64,000 nucleotides of DNA from Oribacterium parvum ACB1 (GCF_000238055.2 NZ_KE148312.1:565201-629200); one strand, 5' to 3'. Counted from the stretch's first letter, positions 41,286 to 51,065 are shown. The notes: generated by a model not told the origin, from the letters alone. Program-made: numbers and translations.

Positions 41286-42744
41286 ATGCTTTCTTTCGAA
41301 GATTTTTCTTTATCCTACGGGGAGAATGCCCCGGTGCTACAGGACATAACCCTCTCGATGAAAGAGGGAGAGTGTCTCCTTCTTACGGGAGAAAGCGGCA
41401 GCGGGAAATCCTCCCTGATTCATGCCGTAAACGGACTGGCTTATCAGTACTACAACGGAAAAAGCAGGGGGAAACTCCTTTTTCAGGGAGAAGACTTGTC
41501 TTCCCTTCCCATTTACAAAATTGCCCTACGGATTGCCACCGTTTTCCAAAATCCGAAAACCCATTTTTTTTAATATTAACACCACAAGAGAATTGCTTTT
41601 CACCATGGAAAATATGGGACTGGACCGAGCTGAAATGGACAGGCGAATAGAAGAGCTTCTCTCCATTTTCCCTATCGAAAAACTGCTTGGACGAAATATC
41701 TTCGCCTTATCCGGCGGAGAAAAACAGATTCTTGCCCTTGCTTCCGCCTATCTCTCCGGCTGCCCCTTTCTTGTTTTGGACGAGCCCTCTTCCAATCTGG
41801 ACGAAGGCTCCATTGCCGTTCTAAAAACCATGCTCCACACTCTGAAAGAAAAAGGAATTACGATTCTTATCGCCGAACACCGCCTTTATTATCTGATGGA
41901 CTTAGTTGACCGGGTGGTTTTTTTAGAAAAGGGAAGACTCTGCAAGTTATTTTCCAAAGAAGATTTTCTGGCTCTTCCGGAGGAAAATATCAAAGCCATG
42001 GGGCTTCGCGCAAGAACGAAACCGAGCCTTTCTCTTCCGGAATGGAAAAATGAAGGAGCGCTAAGATATTATAAGGAAGAGGGCTTTGCCTCTTTTTCCT
42101 TTGGAAAAATTTACGGTATTGTGGGAGAAAACGGAATCGGAAAGTCCACCTTCCTTCGTAAACTCAGCGGTTTAGAGAACGAAAAAGGAAGCCATTTTTC
42201 TCTTTTCGGAAAAGAACTCAGAAAAAGACAACGGCTTGAACTTTCCGCCATGGTTATGCAGGACGTGAATCAGCAATTGTTTGGAGACTCCGTAGAAGAA
42301 GAGATGGAGCTGGGGAAGACAGGACAAAAACGATGCCTGAAAGAGAGATGCGAGGGGATAATAGACGGGCAAGAAAATGAACAAAATAAGACAAGGCCAC
42401 ATAATACGACAAAAGAAGAACTACTCAATGCGCTAGGACTATCCGAGCTAAAAGACCGTCATCCTATGAGTCTTTCCGGCGGACAAAAGCAACGTCTTGC
42501 CCTTGTCGCAACCCTCTATCAGGAGGCAAAGCTTTTCTTCTTTGATGAGCCCACAAGCGGGATGGATCAGAAGAATATGCTTCGCATCGCCCGTCTCTTA
42601 AAGTCCGCTATTCGAGAGGATCGAATCTTCTTCCTTGTGTCTCACGACTATGCCTTTTTACAGGAAGTGGCGGATGAGGTGGTGGAAATGTCGCGCTTAT
42701 TCGGCAGTAGTCAACGAAAAGTTGACAGTTGCCCTCTCCTCTAA
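41286..42744 (+). pseudogene. ECF transporter fused double ATPase, frameshifted at a T8 tract
   Basis: The gene encodes two ABC ATPase domains in tandem, energizing the ECF importer. Frame 1 (41286-41573) gives Walker A GESGSGKSS (residues 35-43) up to the Q loop VFQNPKTHFF, then stops. The remainder continues in another frame: FNINTTRELLF..., signature LSGGEKQILALASAYL, Walker B FLVLDEPSSNLD, a second Walker A GENGIGKST and LSGGQKQRLALVATLYQEAKLFFFDEPTSGMD. The shift occurs in eight Ts at 41564-41571. With seven Ts the frame reads HFFNINTT, restoring a roughly 485-aa protein. This could be a real mutation, a phase-variable tract, transcriptional slippage or an assembly error. AAGGAG precedes the ATG. 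Confidence 0.85.
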
Positions 42745-42800
42745 TTCTCCGTCCACCGGTTTCCTCATTATTTTCCCAATAGGGAATTTCAGATTTCCTC

Positions 42801-43823
42801 CTACTTCAGAATCACCCCGCTAAGATATACCAGAATCGGCATGGAAATGATAGTACAGAGGGTCGTGAAAATGTTGATACAGCTTGCATACTCCTCTTCT
42901 TTTCCATAGAGGATGGCAAACTGGGAAACGTTCGCGGCCGCCGGAGCCATGGCACTTAAAAAGGTCACGAGGAAAAGGACGGGATTATCCAAAAAACCGT
43001 CTATCCTGCTGAGCACAGAAATCAGCAAAAGGTAGATAAAAGGAAAGAAAAGCAGACGGAAAGCCGTAACCATATAGATTCTTCGATAGGATACTATCTT
43101 TTTGAAAGACATACTGCCCAAAATGATACCGGTAATCAACATACTAATAGGCCCAATCATTTTCCCTAAATCCGAGATGGCAAGGGAAATCGGTGCCGGG
43201 AGCGAAACCTTCGTGAAGAACAAAAAGACACCAAAAAGAATGGCAAGAATGTTCGGGTTAAGCAGGATTTTAAGAAAGGCGTTTTGTTTCTGTCCTCCTC
43301 TAGACTGTTCTTCTTCGGATTGTTTCTCTTCAGATTGTTTCTCTTTACATTGTTCTTCTTTGTGTTGCCCCGCCTTTCCCTGAAACAAATGAATCCCGTG
43401 CGTCCAGACTAAGAGGTTATACACGGTGATGTACGCCGATACATAGAGCAGATACTCCTCTCCCAGGACACTCGCCACGATGGGAAGAACAAAATTTCCG
43501 CAGTTCGTGTATTCCATAGACATTTCCTCTACAGGACTGAGATGCAGCGGCTTTCTGAGTAAAGTGCCAAGAAAGAGAAAAAGGAAGTTTGCCAGAATGG
43601 CATAGAAGAAGCAGAGTAGAAGGCTTTGCCCCGCTTTACCGTCTACCTTCATGGAAAAGGAACTCACGATAACACAGGGAGACAGGAGAAAAACCGAAAT
43701 CTTCGATAAAGCAATGCTGTCTTCCTTTTTTAACAGTTTCGTTTTAACCAGTACTACCCCGGCTCCTACCAGAACAAGCAGGGAGAGTATTTTGGAAACT
43801 AGGGGAAAAACCAAATTCGTCAT
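42801..43823 (-). CDS. AEC-family permease (auxin efflux carrier-like)
   Basis: A 340-aa transporter with about ten membrane helices. Family features: LVFPLVSKILSLLVLVGAGVVLVKTKLLKKEDSIALSKISVFLLSPCVIVSSF at the start, MEYTNCGNFVLPIVASVLG (the conserved N-x-G-x2-P region), and the second-half repeat ILAILFGVFLFF ... LGKMIGPISMLITGIILG. AEC proteins in bacteria export or take up dicarboxylates such as malate; the substrate here is unknown. The central cytoplasmic loop (about residues 150-175) contains four 5-residue repeats of the type (E/K)E(K/E)QS. AAGG lies 5 nt before the ATG. It is convergent to the ECF operon. Confidence 0.87.
   Translation of the reverse strand: MTNLVFPLVSKILSLLVLVGAGVVLVKTKLLKKEDSIALSKISVFLLSPCVIVSSFSMKVDGKAGQSLLLCFFYAILANFLFLFLGTLLRKPLHLSPVEEMSMEYTNCGNFVLPIVASVLGEEYLLYVSAYITVYNLLVWTHGIHLFQGKAGQHKEEQCKEKQSEEKQSEEEQSRGGQKQNAFLKILLNPNILAILFGVFLFFTKVSLPAPISLAISDLGKMIGPISMLITGIILGSMSFKKIVSYRRIYMVTAFRLLFFPFIYLLLISVLSRIDGFLDNPVLFLVTFLSAMAPAAANVSQFAILYGKEEEYASCINIFTTLCTIISMPILVYLSGVILK
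43303..43362 (-). repeat. 15-bp in-frame tandem repeat in the AEC permease gene
   Basis: Four 15-bp units with the plus-strand pattern GATTGTTTCTCTTCA encode EEQCKEKQSEEKQSEEEQS-type loop sequence between membrane helices. Confidence 0.75.
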
Positions 43824-43829
43824 ATTTCC

Positions 43830-43973
43830 TTATAGTAAATATGCTTTATTGACTAAAGCATTTATTTCGCTGTCAATATTTAACTTTATATCCTTTAGAT
43901 TATGGGGAACAAAGCATTGATAATCACTTTGCATTTTCTTTAATTGTCCTGCTCTATTATTTTCTAATTTCAA
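43830..43973 (-). pseudogene. N-terminal Fic-family protein remnant
   Basis: The frame starting at a TTG (complement of 43971-43973, after GGGGGAT) encodes 47 residues: KLENNRAGQLKKMQSDYQC, then FVPHNLKDIKLNIDSEINAL and VNKAYLL. The FVP.(P/N)L..I.(L/I)D.E...L...A..L pattern resembles the start of Fic_N-containing Fic proteins (AMPylators). The catalytic HPFxxGNGR domain is missing: the frame stops 6 bp before the AEC start. The region is AT-rich. The assignment rests on a short stretch, so treat it as tentative. Confidence 0.45.
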
Positions 43974-43986
43974 AATATCATCCCCC

Positions 43987-44090
43987 TAAGTAAAATCTAT
44001 TTTACTTAGAATAAGTATACTTACTATAAGTAAAATTTTAAAGCGTTATTTTTACTTACATGATCAAATGCCTCTCTAAGTAAAATTCAA
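43987..44090. promoter_or_regulatory. Cluster of AAGTAAAAT motifs including a perfect palindrome
   Basis: CTAAGTAAAAT-CT-ATTTTACTTAG (about 43986-44009) is a perfect 11-bp inverted repeat. Further AAGTAAAAT or ATTTTTACTTA copies occur near 44029, 44049 and 44078. They lie upstream of the Fic remnant and AEC gene and look like operator sites for a repressor that is not encoded here. Confidence 0.5.
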
Positions 44091-44389
44091 AATAATTTTC
44101 TAAGCAATATAGGTCTGAACTTGGGGCACGCTCTCGCTAGCTTCGCCTGACTGAGCAGTGGTTTTGTTAACCACTGCTCACTTTGCTTCGCAAAGCAACT
44201 TCCTTCGGAAGTTGGTCTCGTACAGAACAACTTTTCTGATGAAAAGTTTGTCCTTACGTAACGGATACTAAGCGAAAAACTGCGTTTCTCTTGTTTTTCG
44301 CAAGTATCGGGCTCAGACTACCCCGCATTCAGACCTATATTGCAAAGAATACCTTAATTATTTTGATTTTTCACAGCCCCTTTTTTTGA
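44087..44389. repeat. Nested-hairpin repeat element, copy C, with inserted hairpin array
   Basis: Shares with copy B the arms GCAATATAGGTCTGAA (44104-44119) and TTCAGACCTATATTGC (44329-44344) and the core GCGAAAAAC/GTTTTTCGC. After CTTCGCC it has 108 extra bases (44148-44255) that form four hairpins: GAGCAGTGGTT/AACCACTGCTC, TTTGC-TTC-GCAAA, AACTTCC-TTC-GGAAGTT, and AACTTTTC-TGAT-GAAAAGTT. Its left outer arm has been replaced by the AAGTAAAAT region, while the right arm still ends in CACAGCCCC. It follows the giant surface protein gene and may end its transcript. Confidence 0.88.
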
Positions 44390-44399
44390 CTCTTAAAGG

Positions 44400-47300
44400 C
44401 TATTTCTTATTTCTTCTTTTCGTCATAAGATAGTACAGAGCGATACAAAGCGTACTCATGACAAAGGCAAAAGCGTAGTAAAGCATCTTTGAGCTGTCCG
44501 CTGTTTTTACCTTTCCAAGCCCCGCTTTTCGCAGAGTGCTTAAAAGCTTTTTAAGACGCCTTAATTCTGCCAATTCCTCACCGGATAAGGCTCGCTTTCT
44601 GCTTATGGCAAGAAGCTCATCTATCCGCTTTTCTATTTCTCTAGCCGTTCTCGGAACTTTCGGATTACTATTCCACTTCTCCTCCGGCTTTTCAGCCTCC
44701 GGAGTGCCCCCATCCGGAACAGGGGGAATGATTTCCGGCTCTCCCGGTCCTCCCGGGGTCGGCGGAACAACGACAATAGGCCTCGGACCGTGACCGCCTC
44801 CGCCACCGCCGATTCCACCGCTTGAACTTGGCGTATATTTATTGTCAAAGAGAATATCCGTTACTTCTTCTCCATCCTTATAAATCTTCTTTTCTACAAT
44901 CAAATCATAAATGCTATCCTCGCTTTGTCTTACATCAAAGCTGATTGTATAGACAGAAGGATCATAAGTATACCCGGGAAGTCCGTCATTCACTTCTTCT
45001 AAGGTATAGTTGAAAGTTCCCGGTTCTGTAAAATGTATCGGCTCAAAGGCTGTGTGCCCCTCTCCCACAAGCATCACGATTTCACTATCCGAGAAGCTGC
45101 CATCCGGCATAGGCTGTCCTGTACCTGGGGCCTCCGCTTTCAGATTAAATTCGAAATTGGCAGCTGATGCGGGAGGCGTACCGGAAATAATCTTATCCAG
45201 TTCTATTCTTCCCTCTGTGGAATATGGCTTAAAAGTGTTCGTGAATTCCAAATCATCTCCCGATACCAAAGCTAAGAACCTACCAGTTCCAAAGTCCCTT
45301 ACCGAAACCTTTATATTTCTTATCGGATTTTGGTCATTTTCCACTCCGGGATACTCTCCACTTTCCGTAATCGTGTATTCATACACTCCTCGCGCCGAGA
45401 ATTCAATCTCTCCAAAATTCACCTCTCCGCCGTCCGCATCCGGGTTTTTAAGGGTCAGACTGTTTGCCGTCCCGGCAGCAGCAGGCATCGGACAGGAAGC
45501 GTTCTTTCTCTCTAAGGTAAAGTTAAAGTGGTTACTGATATCCGGTGTCCTAAGTCCGGGCGCTGCGGTAAGGAATTTTTGCACCTTAAATTCCGTCTTA
45601 TAAGGGTCAGCCCTATAAATATTGCGGAAGATAAGGGGATGATCCGCATTGTAGGTCAAATTGGAGGTCAGCTGTTTATGGTCCGGATCCGTCACGGTAA
45701 TGGTAACAAACTTTTCTCCCATATCATTTGTAACACCGGCAGCATCTCCTTCTTCTTTAATCTTATACTTATAGGTTCCGGGACGAAGCAAGCGGATATC
45801 GGTAAAGCTTGCCGTACCTCCGTCGTCATCGGGATTTTTTATCGGATCCAGAGGATGTCCATCTTTATTCTCTAGCGGTGCACCGGCAACACCTTCCATA
45901 GTGTAAGTGAATTTTTTCTTAATCGAGCCCGGAGACGTTAAAGGCTGTATCTCCAGAACCTTCTTTACAGGAAGGTCAAAAATATACGGCTTTACCAGTT
46001 TATGTTTTGCAAACGACTGCAAGGTTTCCACAATCGCAGTGGAAGGCGGCTGTGTTCCCTTAAACTGAATACACTTCATCTGTGCCGTATTGACATTTTT
46101 CACGCTGACTTTCGCCTGATCTGTCGTTGCCTTCATTTTCAGATTGGCAAGCAGTAAACCTTGCTGGTCCAGCGTAAATTTCTTTCCGGCCGCTGTAGTA
46201 CGAAGGTCAAAGGCGATAGCCTGAATCTGCTTCTTATCTATACCGGTATTTGCGCTCTCGTTTTCATAATTCCATTCTTTCCAAATACTTGTACCGGTAT
46301 TCTTCGGGTTATTCGGATTCCCGTCTGTTGCATAGCCCGGATCATACAGTGCTTTACCAAGGTCTTTTTGTGCCTCGGTCGGAACGCTGTAGGAAACGAA
46401 TACTCGGGGTTTTAGCGTATCCAAAGTAGCCGAATTGGCAGGATCATAGGTTCTCTTTGTAAGCAAGGTCTCAATATCTACGCCGTCAAATTCCCCGTTC
46501 TTGTCGCCTAAAAGATCGAAAAGTACCATATTCGTGGTTCTGGTTGTCGCAGCCGCCTGATAAAGTATACGATATTTATAAGGGTCTCCCATATAGCTGA
46601 TATTGTCTGTTAGATAATTCGAGTTAATCTCTGTTGATACGGTATTCGTAAAGCCCGCTTCCAGAACCGTGACCGGCCCATAGACCATCGGTCTTTGGAA
46701 AACCGAAGTGGTAAAGCGAGGATTCAATTCAGCCGCATCATGTCGAATATCCTTATAATAGCGAATCTTTTCCAGAACAGGAAATTTCCCCCGTTCATCG
46801 GATATATAGTTCCCAAACCAGACCGTGTTCGGGTCCGTGTTGACATACCCCACGGTATTCACCACATTTCTTCCCCTGTCAACAATATTGAAGTAGGGGT
46901 TACTTAGGGTATAAGTCAGCTTCCAGCCGCTTCGGTTAAAACGCTTATTCCAAAGACGGTGAACGGGATCATTCGGTGCGGAAAAGCGAATGATCATCAT
47001 ATCCTGCCCCGAACCTTCCCAGTTTTTAGAGATTTCAACCGTATAATCATGATCTGTTCCCCTCTGATATCGCAAGGAATCCGTAACATCCCAACCGTCA
47101 ATCCATGTTCCGATATCAATCGAACTGTCGATGACCTCCGTTCCGGCGGGCAATAAATCATAGATGATGCCTTGGTTAACTTGATAGACTTTGGTATATT
47201 CATCCCCTTGAAGACTGGCGGGTAATGAACCGTAATTCGTTCCTTGAACACAGACATCGATGGTTTGTGTACCGGTTTCAGGATGATCCACATAGTTTTT

Positions 47301-50300
47301 GTTGAGCTTGTTAAGTGTGGAAACGATGTTTAAGGGGGTCAGGACATAGCCTATCTGCGGCCAGTAATGCCCAATACGTGTTCCTACAGGAGCTTTGCTA
47401 TATTGTCTGCCTTCTGCAACTGCGGCTCCTGCAAGAAAATTGACATTATAGTCATCCGTTCTCTCCATAGTGGCAGATATGGCATCCTTCATTCCCTGCG
47501 TCGGGGTAATGTCCATGGCATAGCTACATTCAAACTCATTCCTATAGTAGGGGGAGTTTTGCCTTAATTGCAATCCTACTATCGCATTTTTATCCGGGAA
47601 AACATGCTCCAGACTAATCTGGTTGTTTACACCAATAGCCGCTCCGGAATTCGCGGTATAGACCGCCGTGTATCCCGGCTCCGGAGTAAACACCGGTTTT
47701 CCGTAGCTATCATAGGAAAATGCTCCATACTTAAAGTAGTTTGTATGACCTTTTTTTCTCAACCATACTTCTACCGGAGGATAGGTTTGATTCCTCGTCC
47801 GTATGTTGGGCTTTTGATTAAAATTAACAACGCCGGAAACCAGATGATTCGTGACCTGCTCCACATCATAAACCTTCATCCAATCCAGATAGATACTGCT
47901 ATAATGATAGTCATCCTCCGTAAGAACATAGTATGTTCCCCGATAAAAGTCGTTTGTTCCCTCATCATGTGTGAGCCCATACAGATCATTCTTTGCAAGG
48001 TCCGTGCTAACGGGTTTTCCGTTCAAAGGACTCGGGTAACGTATTTTGGAAGAAAAGAGATAGTACTTTCCGTCAGTGATCGTAACTCCGGAACCATTCG
48101 GATCCGCACTTCCGTTTGAAGTAGAATAATTCGATCCGGAAAAAACTATATTTCCGGCACTTGCATTGTACATCGCAGAAAGGCTAAAGCTCTTGGTCCT
48201 AGTTCCATGTCGTAAGGGGGCGGCAGTTCCTTCCTTATAGATACTCTGTAAGCCAAAGATATCCAGATAGTTCTGTCTTTCCTCAACAGCATATTTTTTA
48301 TAGGAAAACAGACCGCCATCCTTTGGAGCAGGGAAGATTCTCATCACCTCGCTCTGCGTGACAGGTATATTCTCCCTCCTGTGTCCATCCGCCCAGATTT
48401 CCGTAAATTGAATCTCATTTTTTATTTGTAATCCATCCCTCGCTACATTTTGTGTAGGATCATCCAATGCCGCTCTCAATTTTGAATAGGGATACTTAAA
48501 TAAAAGGGCATAGAGCTGAGAATTGTATCTCGCATTGGGAGAGTAATTGTGTTCCGTTAGATACGGTTCATTATCCGGTAATCTGTAAGCGCTGGGGTCT
48601 TGGGATATACCAGGCTGATCTCTTCTAAGAGGATTTACAAGGTATCGTTCATTTCCTGCCGGGAGTGGGGCAGTAGGCGGATAATTCATATTCTTGGTGA
48701 TATTTCTATATCCGTCTCGTGCATAAACTTCGATATTATCCTGCCCGTCCAAATTGTACAAAAAGTAGTCTGCTCTACTATCCATAGGCATCTTTTTCGC
48801 GCCGACAAGGATACCGCCATCTGTTTTGGTAGGATCAAGCTCGTCGATGTTAAGCTGATATTTAAAGGGCTGTGAACTTCCCCTTGCCCTGTCTACTCTT
48901 ACATACCAAACGGCATAAAAGAAGTTATTTGCGCCGGCCGGCTCCGGACCCCAAGTAGGATCCCATTTAAAGAATACACCTCCATTTACATCGGCAGTAC
49001 CGGGCTTTAATGTGACCTTCGTCGGATTGACTTTGGTTTCCACATGAACCGACATCCTTTTCTCGGACTCTCCATTTAGGGGTCCGCTGTTTTCAATCTT
49101 TAATTGAATAGGGAACTCGTAATCGTAGACACCTTTATTCAGTGCATTATCATGATGCACCTTCAACATGCTGGGAGTGAGGTTATACGCAAAGTCCGCC
49201 TTAAAGGTGATACCGCCACTTAATACGTTATAGTTCTGTAAACACAAGAAGGGCTCCCCATCCTTTTCTTCCAAGGTATAGTTGAAGCTGCTCTGGTCGT
49301 TGGTATCCGGTGCCAAGGGAATACCATGCTTAATGGGATCCTCCACCTTGTAAACCCAGTTTTCCCTATTGGAAGATACAGTGATTTTATTTTGATTCCA
49401 AGCGGTATCATCCCAGCCCTTAAAGATACGGGCAGGGATATAAAGCTTTACAGTCCCGGGATTGTATTTTGTATTTTTATCTCCTCTTAGGGTCATCTCT
49501 ACCGCAAGTGTTGTCGTATTCAATGCATTGGAATAATTTTCAGGCGGGACAATGCTTAGTTTTACCTGTTTTCGAATATCACCATTACTGCCATCCGTAT
49601 AGCTATGCCCGGTCTTTGCCGCCGAAGTCCCGGCATGAGGATCCGCCGGATCTTTCCAATACGCCCGCAATTCATGCGTAACAATCCCCAGGTCTCTTCT
49701 CCTTCTTGCCAGTAAGAAGGTACTGAAATGTTTTGTGGAGAAAACGAAACTTTCCTCCTCTTCCTTGACCGGAAGAATCTCTGTAGGACGTCCCTCGGAA
49801 AGATGCACAATGCGAAGTTCAGCCTCCGCTTCTATCTCATCTTTCTCCTTTTTATCCTCTTTCTCCGCTTTAGTTTCTTTCTCCGTTTTGGCTTCTTTCT
49901 CCGTTTTAGCTTCTTTTTCCGTTTTATTTTCACTCTCTGCTTTAGTCTTTTTCTCTTCCTTCTCCGCTTTTTTAATTTTATCTACTTCTTTTTCTATTTC
50001 TTCATTTTTTTCTAGATGTTCTTCGAATTTTTTTGCAAGTTCGGAATCCGTTACTTTCTCTTCTACTTTCTTGCCTTCGTTCTTTCCTTCTGCTTCCTCT
50101 GCCTTGCTTTGCGCTTCTCTTGTCTCTGAAGATTCTTCCTGCGTATTCGAGTCTTCTGCATCTTCCCCTATAAGCTCTTCTTTCCCATCTTCTTCAAGGA
50201 CTTCCTTTATTTTTTCCGTCTTTTCCAGACGGATTTCAACTTTTTTCCCATTCTTCGGCTGGACTTCCTTTTCTACCCCGTCAATTTCCCGGTAAAAGGA

Positions 50301-51065
50301 AATATCCACCACTTCCAGAATCTCTATCTCCGATTCTTCTTCTGATTCTCCTTTTGATTCTTCTACTTCTTTTTCTTCTTCTGACTCACCTTTTTCTTCT
50401 TTTAATTCTATTTTATCTTCATTTGCTTCTTCCGTTGATTCTGCCTTTGATTCTGCCTTCGCTTCTTTCTTCGCATCCTCCTTACGATATTGTGCTTCCA
50501 ATGCAGCCTTTGCTTCCTCGATAATGGATTCTTCTTCCAGTACTTCTACCTTCATCTTGGTTCCTTCAAAAAAGGTCTTATCTCCAAAAGAAGCCGTTAC
50601 TATAAGATCATGATCTGCTTGCACGCTAAAAGAAGAGGCGTCCATATATTCCGCCTTTTTCTTCTGTACTTCTTCTTCGGAAAGTCCGGACTCTCCCGCT
50701 TCAGAATTTTCTTCGGAGCCATCCACAGCGCCTATCTCCTCCGGGCGGTCTTCTGCAATATTTTCTCCGTTTTCAGCCTGATTGCCGGCTTCCTCTCCAT
50801 TAACGGATGGAATCCCCTCTTCTGAAGAGGCACTCTGCTCATTTTCGCTATCATGGCTTACACTCTGCGGTTCTTCCGACTCAATCCGTTCGGCTGTCTC
50901 TTCCAAATTTCCCTCTGCACAGCTTATTCCCTGCATACTTCCTACAAGTAAAACAAAGCACAGGAAATACGCCATTCCTTTTTTGAAGATCTGCCTTGAC
51001 CATAATTTCTGCTTAAATAAGCCACTCCCGGAATGGATATCCTTCTCTCTCCCCAGTTTTTTCAT
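44400..51065 (-). CDS. Giant cell-surface protein with pilin-type isopeptide domains (paralogue 1)
   Basis: A 2221-aa predicted cell-wall adhesin. Long signal region ending FLCFVLLVGSMQGISCAEG; then about 370 residues of Glu/Lys/Ser-rich low complexity (for example EAKTEKEAKTEKETKAEKE). A long beta-rich region follows. Near the C-terminus are three or more FctA/Spy0128-like domains, recognised by FTYTMEGVAGAPL ... PGTYKYKIKEEGD ... IFRNIY, FNFTLERKNASCPMP ... GVYEYTITESG ... FTNTF and FEFNLKAEAPG ... PGTFNYTLEEV ... FDNKY. In this family Lys-Asn isopeptide bonds form with a Glu catalyst. A Gly/Pro-rich spacer, a charged helical segment, VKTADSS, a membrane helix and KRRNKK end the protein. 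Canonical LPxTG is absent. The ATG at 51065 follows GAGG. Confidence 0.85.
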   Translation of the reverse strand: MKKLGREKDIHSGSGLFKQKLWSRQIFKKGMAYFLCFVLLVGSMQGISCAEGNLEETAERIESEEPQSVSHDSENEQSASSEEGIPSVNGEEAGNQAENGENIAEDRPEEIGAVDGSEENSEAGESGLSEEEVQKKKAEYMDASSFSVQADHDLIVTASFGDKTFFEGTKMKVEVLEEESIIEEAKAALEAQYRKEDAKKEAKAESKAESTEEANEDKIELKEEKGESEEEKEVEESKGESEEESEIEILEVVDISFYREIDGVEKEVQPKNGKKVEIRLEKTEKIKEVLEEDGKEELIGEDAEDSNTQEESSETREAQSKAEEAEGKNEGKKVEEKVTDSELAKKFEEHLEKNEEIEKEVDKIKKAEKEEKKTKAESENKTEKEAKTEKEAKTEKETKAEKEDKKEKDEIEAEAELRIVHLSEGRPTEILPVKEEEESFVFSTKHFSTFLLARRRRDLGIVTHELRAYWKDPADPHAGTSAAKTGHSYTDGSNGDIRKQVKLSIVPPENYSNALNTTTLAVEMTLRGDKNTKYNPGTVKLYIPARIFKGWDDTAWNQNKITVSSNRENWVYKVEDPIKHGIPLAPDTNDQSSFNYTLEEKDGEPFLCLQNYNVLSGGITFKADFAYNLTPSMLKVHHDNALNKGVYDYEFPIQLKIENSGPLNGESEKRMSVHVETKVNPTKVTLKPGTADVNGGVFFKWDPTWGPEPAGANNFFYAVWYVRVDRARGSSQPFKYQLNIDELDPTKTDGGILVGAKKMPMDSRADYFLYNLDGQDNIEVYARDGYRNITKNMNYPPTAPLPAGNERYLVNPLRRDQPGISQDPSAYRLPDNEPYLTEHNYSPNARYNSQLYALLFKYPYSKLRAALDDPTQNVARDGLQIKNEIQFTEIWADGHRRENIPVTQSEVMRIFPAPKDGGLFSYKKYAVEERQNYLDIFGLQSIYKEGTAAPLRHGTRTKSFSLSAMYNASAGNIVFSGSNYSTSNGSADPNGSGVTITDGKYYLFSSKIRYPSPLNGKPVSTDLAKNDLYGLTHDEGTNDFYRGTYYVLTEDDYHYSSIYLDWMKVYDVEQVTNHLVSGVVNFNQKPNIRTRNQTYPPVEVWLRKKGHTNYFKYGAFSYDSYGKPVFTPEPGYTAVYTANSGAAIGVNNQISLEHVFPDKNAIVGLQLRQNSPYYRNEFECSYAMDITPTQGMKDAISATMERTDDYNVNFLAGAAVAEGRQYSKAPVGTRIGHYWPQIGYVLTPLNIVSTLNKLNKNYVDHPETGTQTIDVCVQGTNYGSLPASLQGDEYTKVYQVNQGIIYDLLPAGTEVIDSSIDIGTWIDGWDVTDSLRYQRGTDHDYTVEISKNWEGSGQDMMIIRFSAPNDPVHRLWNKRFNRSGWKLTYTLSNPYFNIVDRGRNVVNTVGYVNTDPNTVWFGNYISDERGKFPVLEKIRYYKDIRHDAAELNPRFTTSVFQRPMVYGPVTVLEAGFTNTVSTEINSNYLTDNISYMGDPYKYRILYQAAATTRTTNMVLFDLLGDKNGEFDGVDIETLLTKRTYDPANSATLDTLKPRVFVSYSVPTEAQKDLGKALYDPGYATDGNPNNPKNTGTSIWKEWNYENESANTGIDKKQIQAIAFDLRTTAAGKKFTLDQQGLLLANLKMKATTDQAKVSVKNVNTAQMKCIQFKGTQPPSTAIVETLQSFAKHKLVKPYIFDLPVKKVLEIQPLTSPGSIKKKFTYTMEGVAGAPLENKDGHPLDPIKNPDDDGGTASFTDIRLLRPGTYKYKIKEEGDAAGVTNDMGEKFVTITVTDPDHKQLTSNLTYNADHPLIFRNIYRADPYKTEFKVQKFLTAAPGLRTPDISNHFNFTLERKNASCPMPAAAGTANSLTLKNPDADGGEVNFGEIEFSARGVYEYTITESGEYPGVENDQNPIRNIKVSVRDFGTGRFLALVSGDDLEFTNTFKPYSTEGRIELDKIISGTPPASAANFEFNLKAEAPGTGQPMPDGSFSDSEIVMLVGEGHTAFEPIHFTEPGTFNYTLEEVNDGLPGYTYDPSVYTISFDVRQSEDSIYDLIVEKKIYKDGEEVTDILFDNKYTPSSSGGIGGGGGGHGPRPIVVVPPTPGGPGEPEIIPPVPDGGTPEAEKPEEKWNSNPKVPRTAREIEKRIDELLAISRKRALSGEELAELRRLKKLLSTLRKAGLGKVKTADSSKMLYYAFAFVMSTLCIALYYLMTKRRNKK

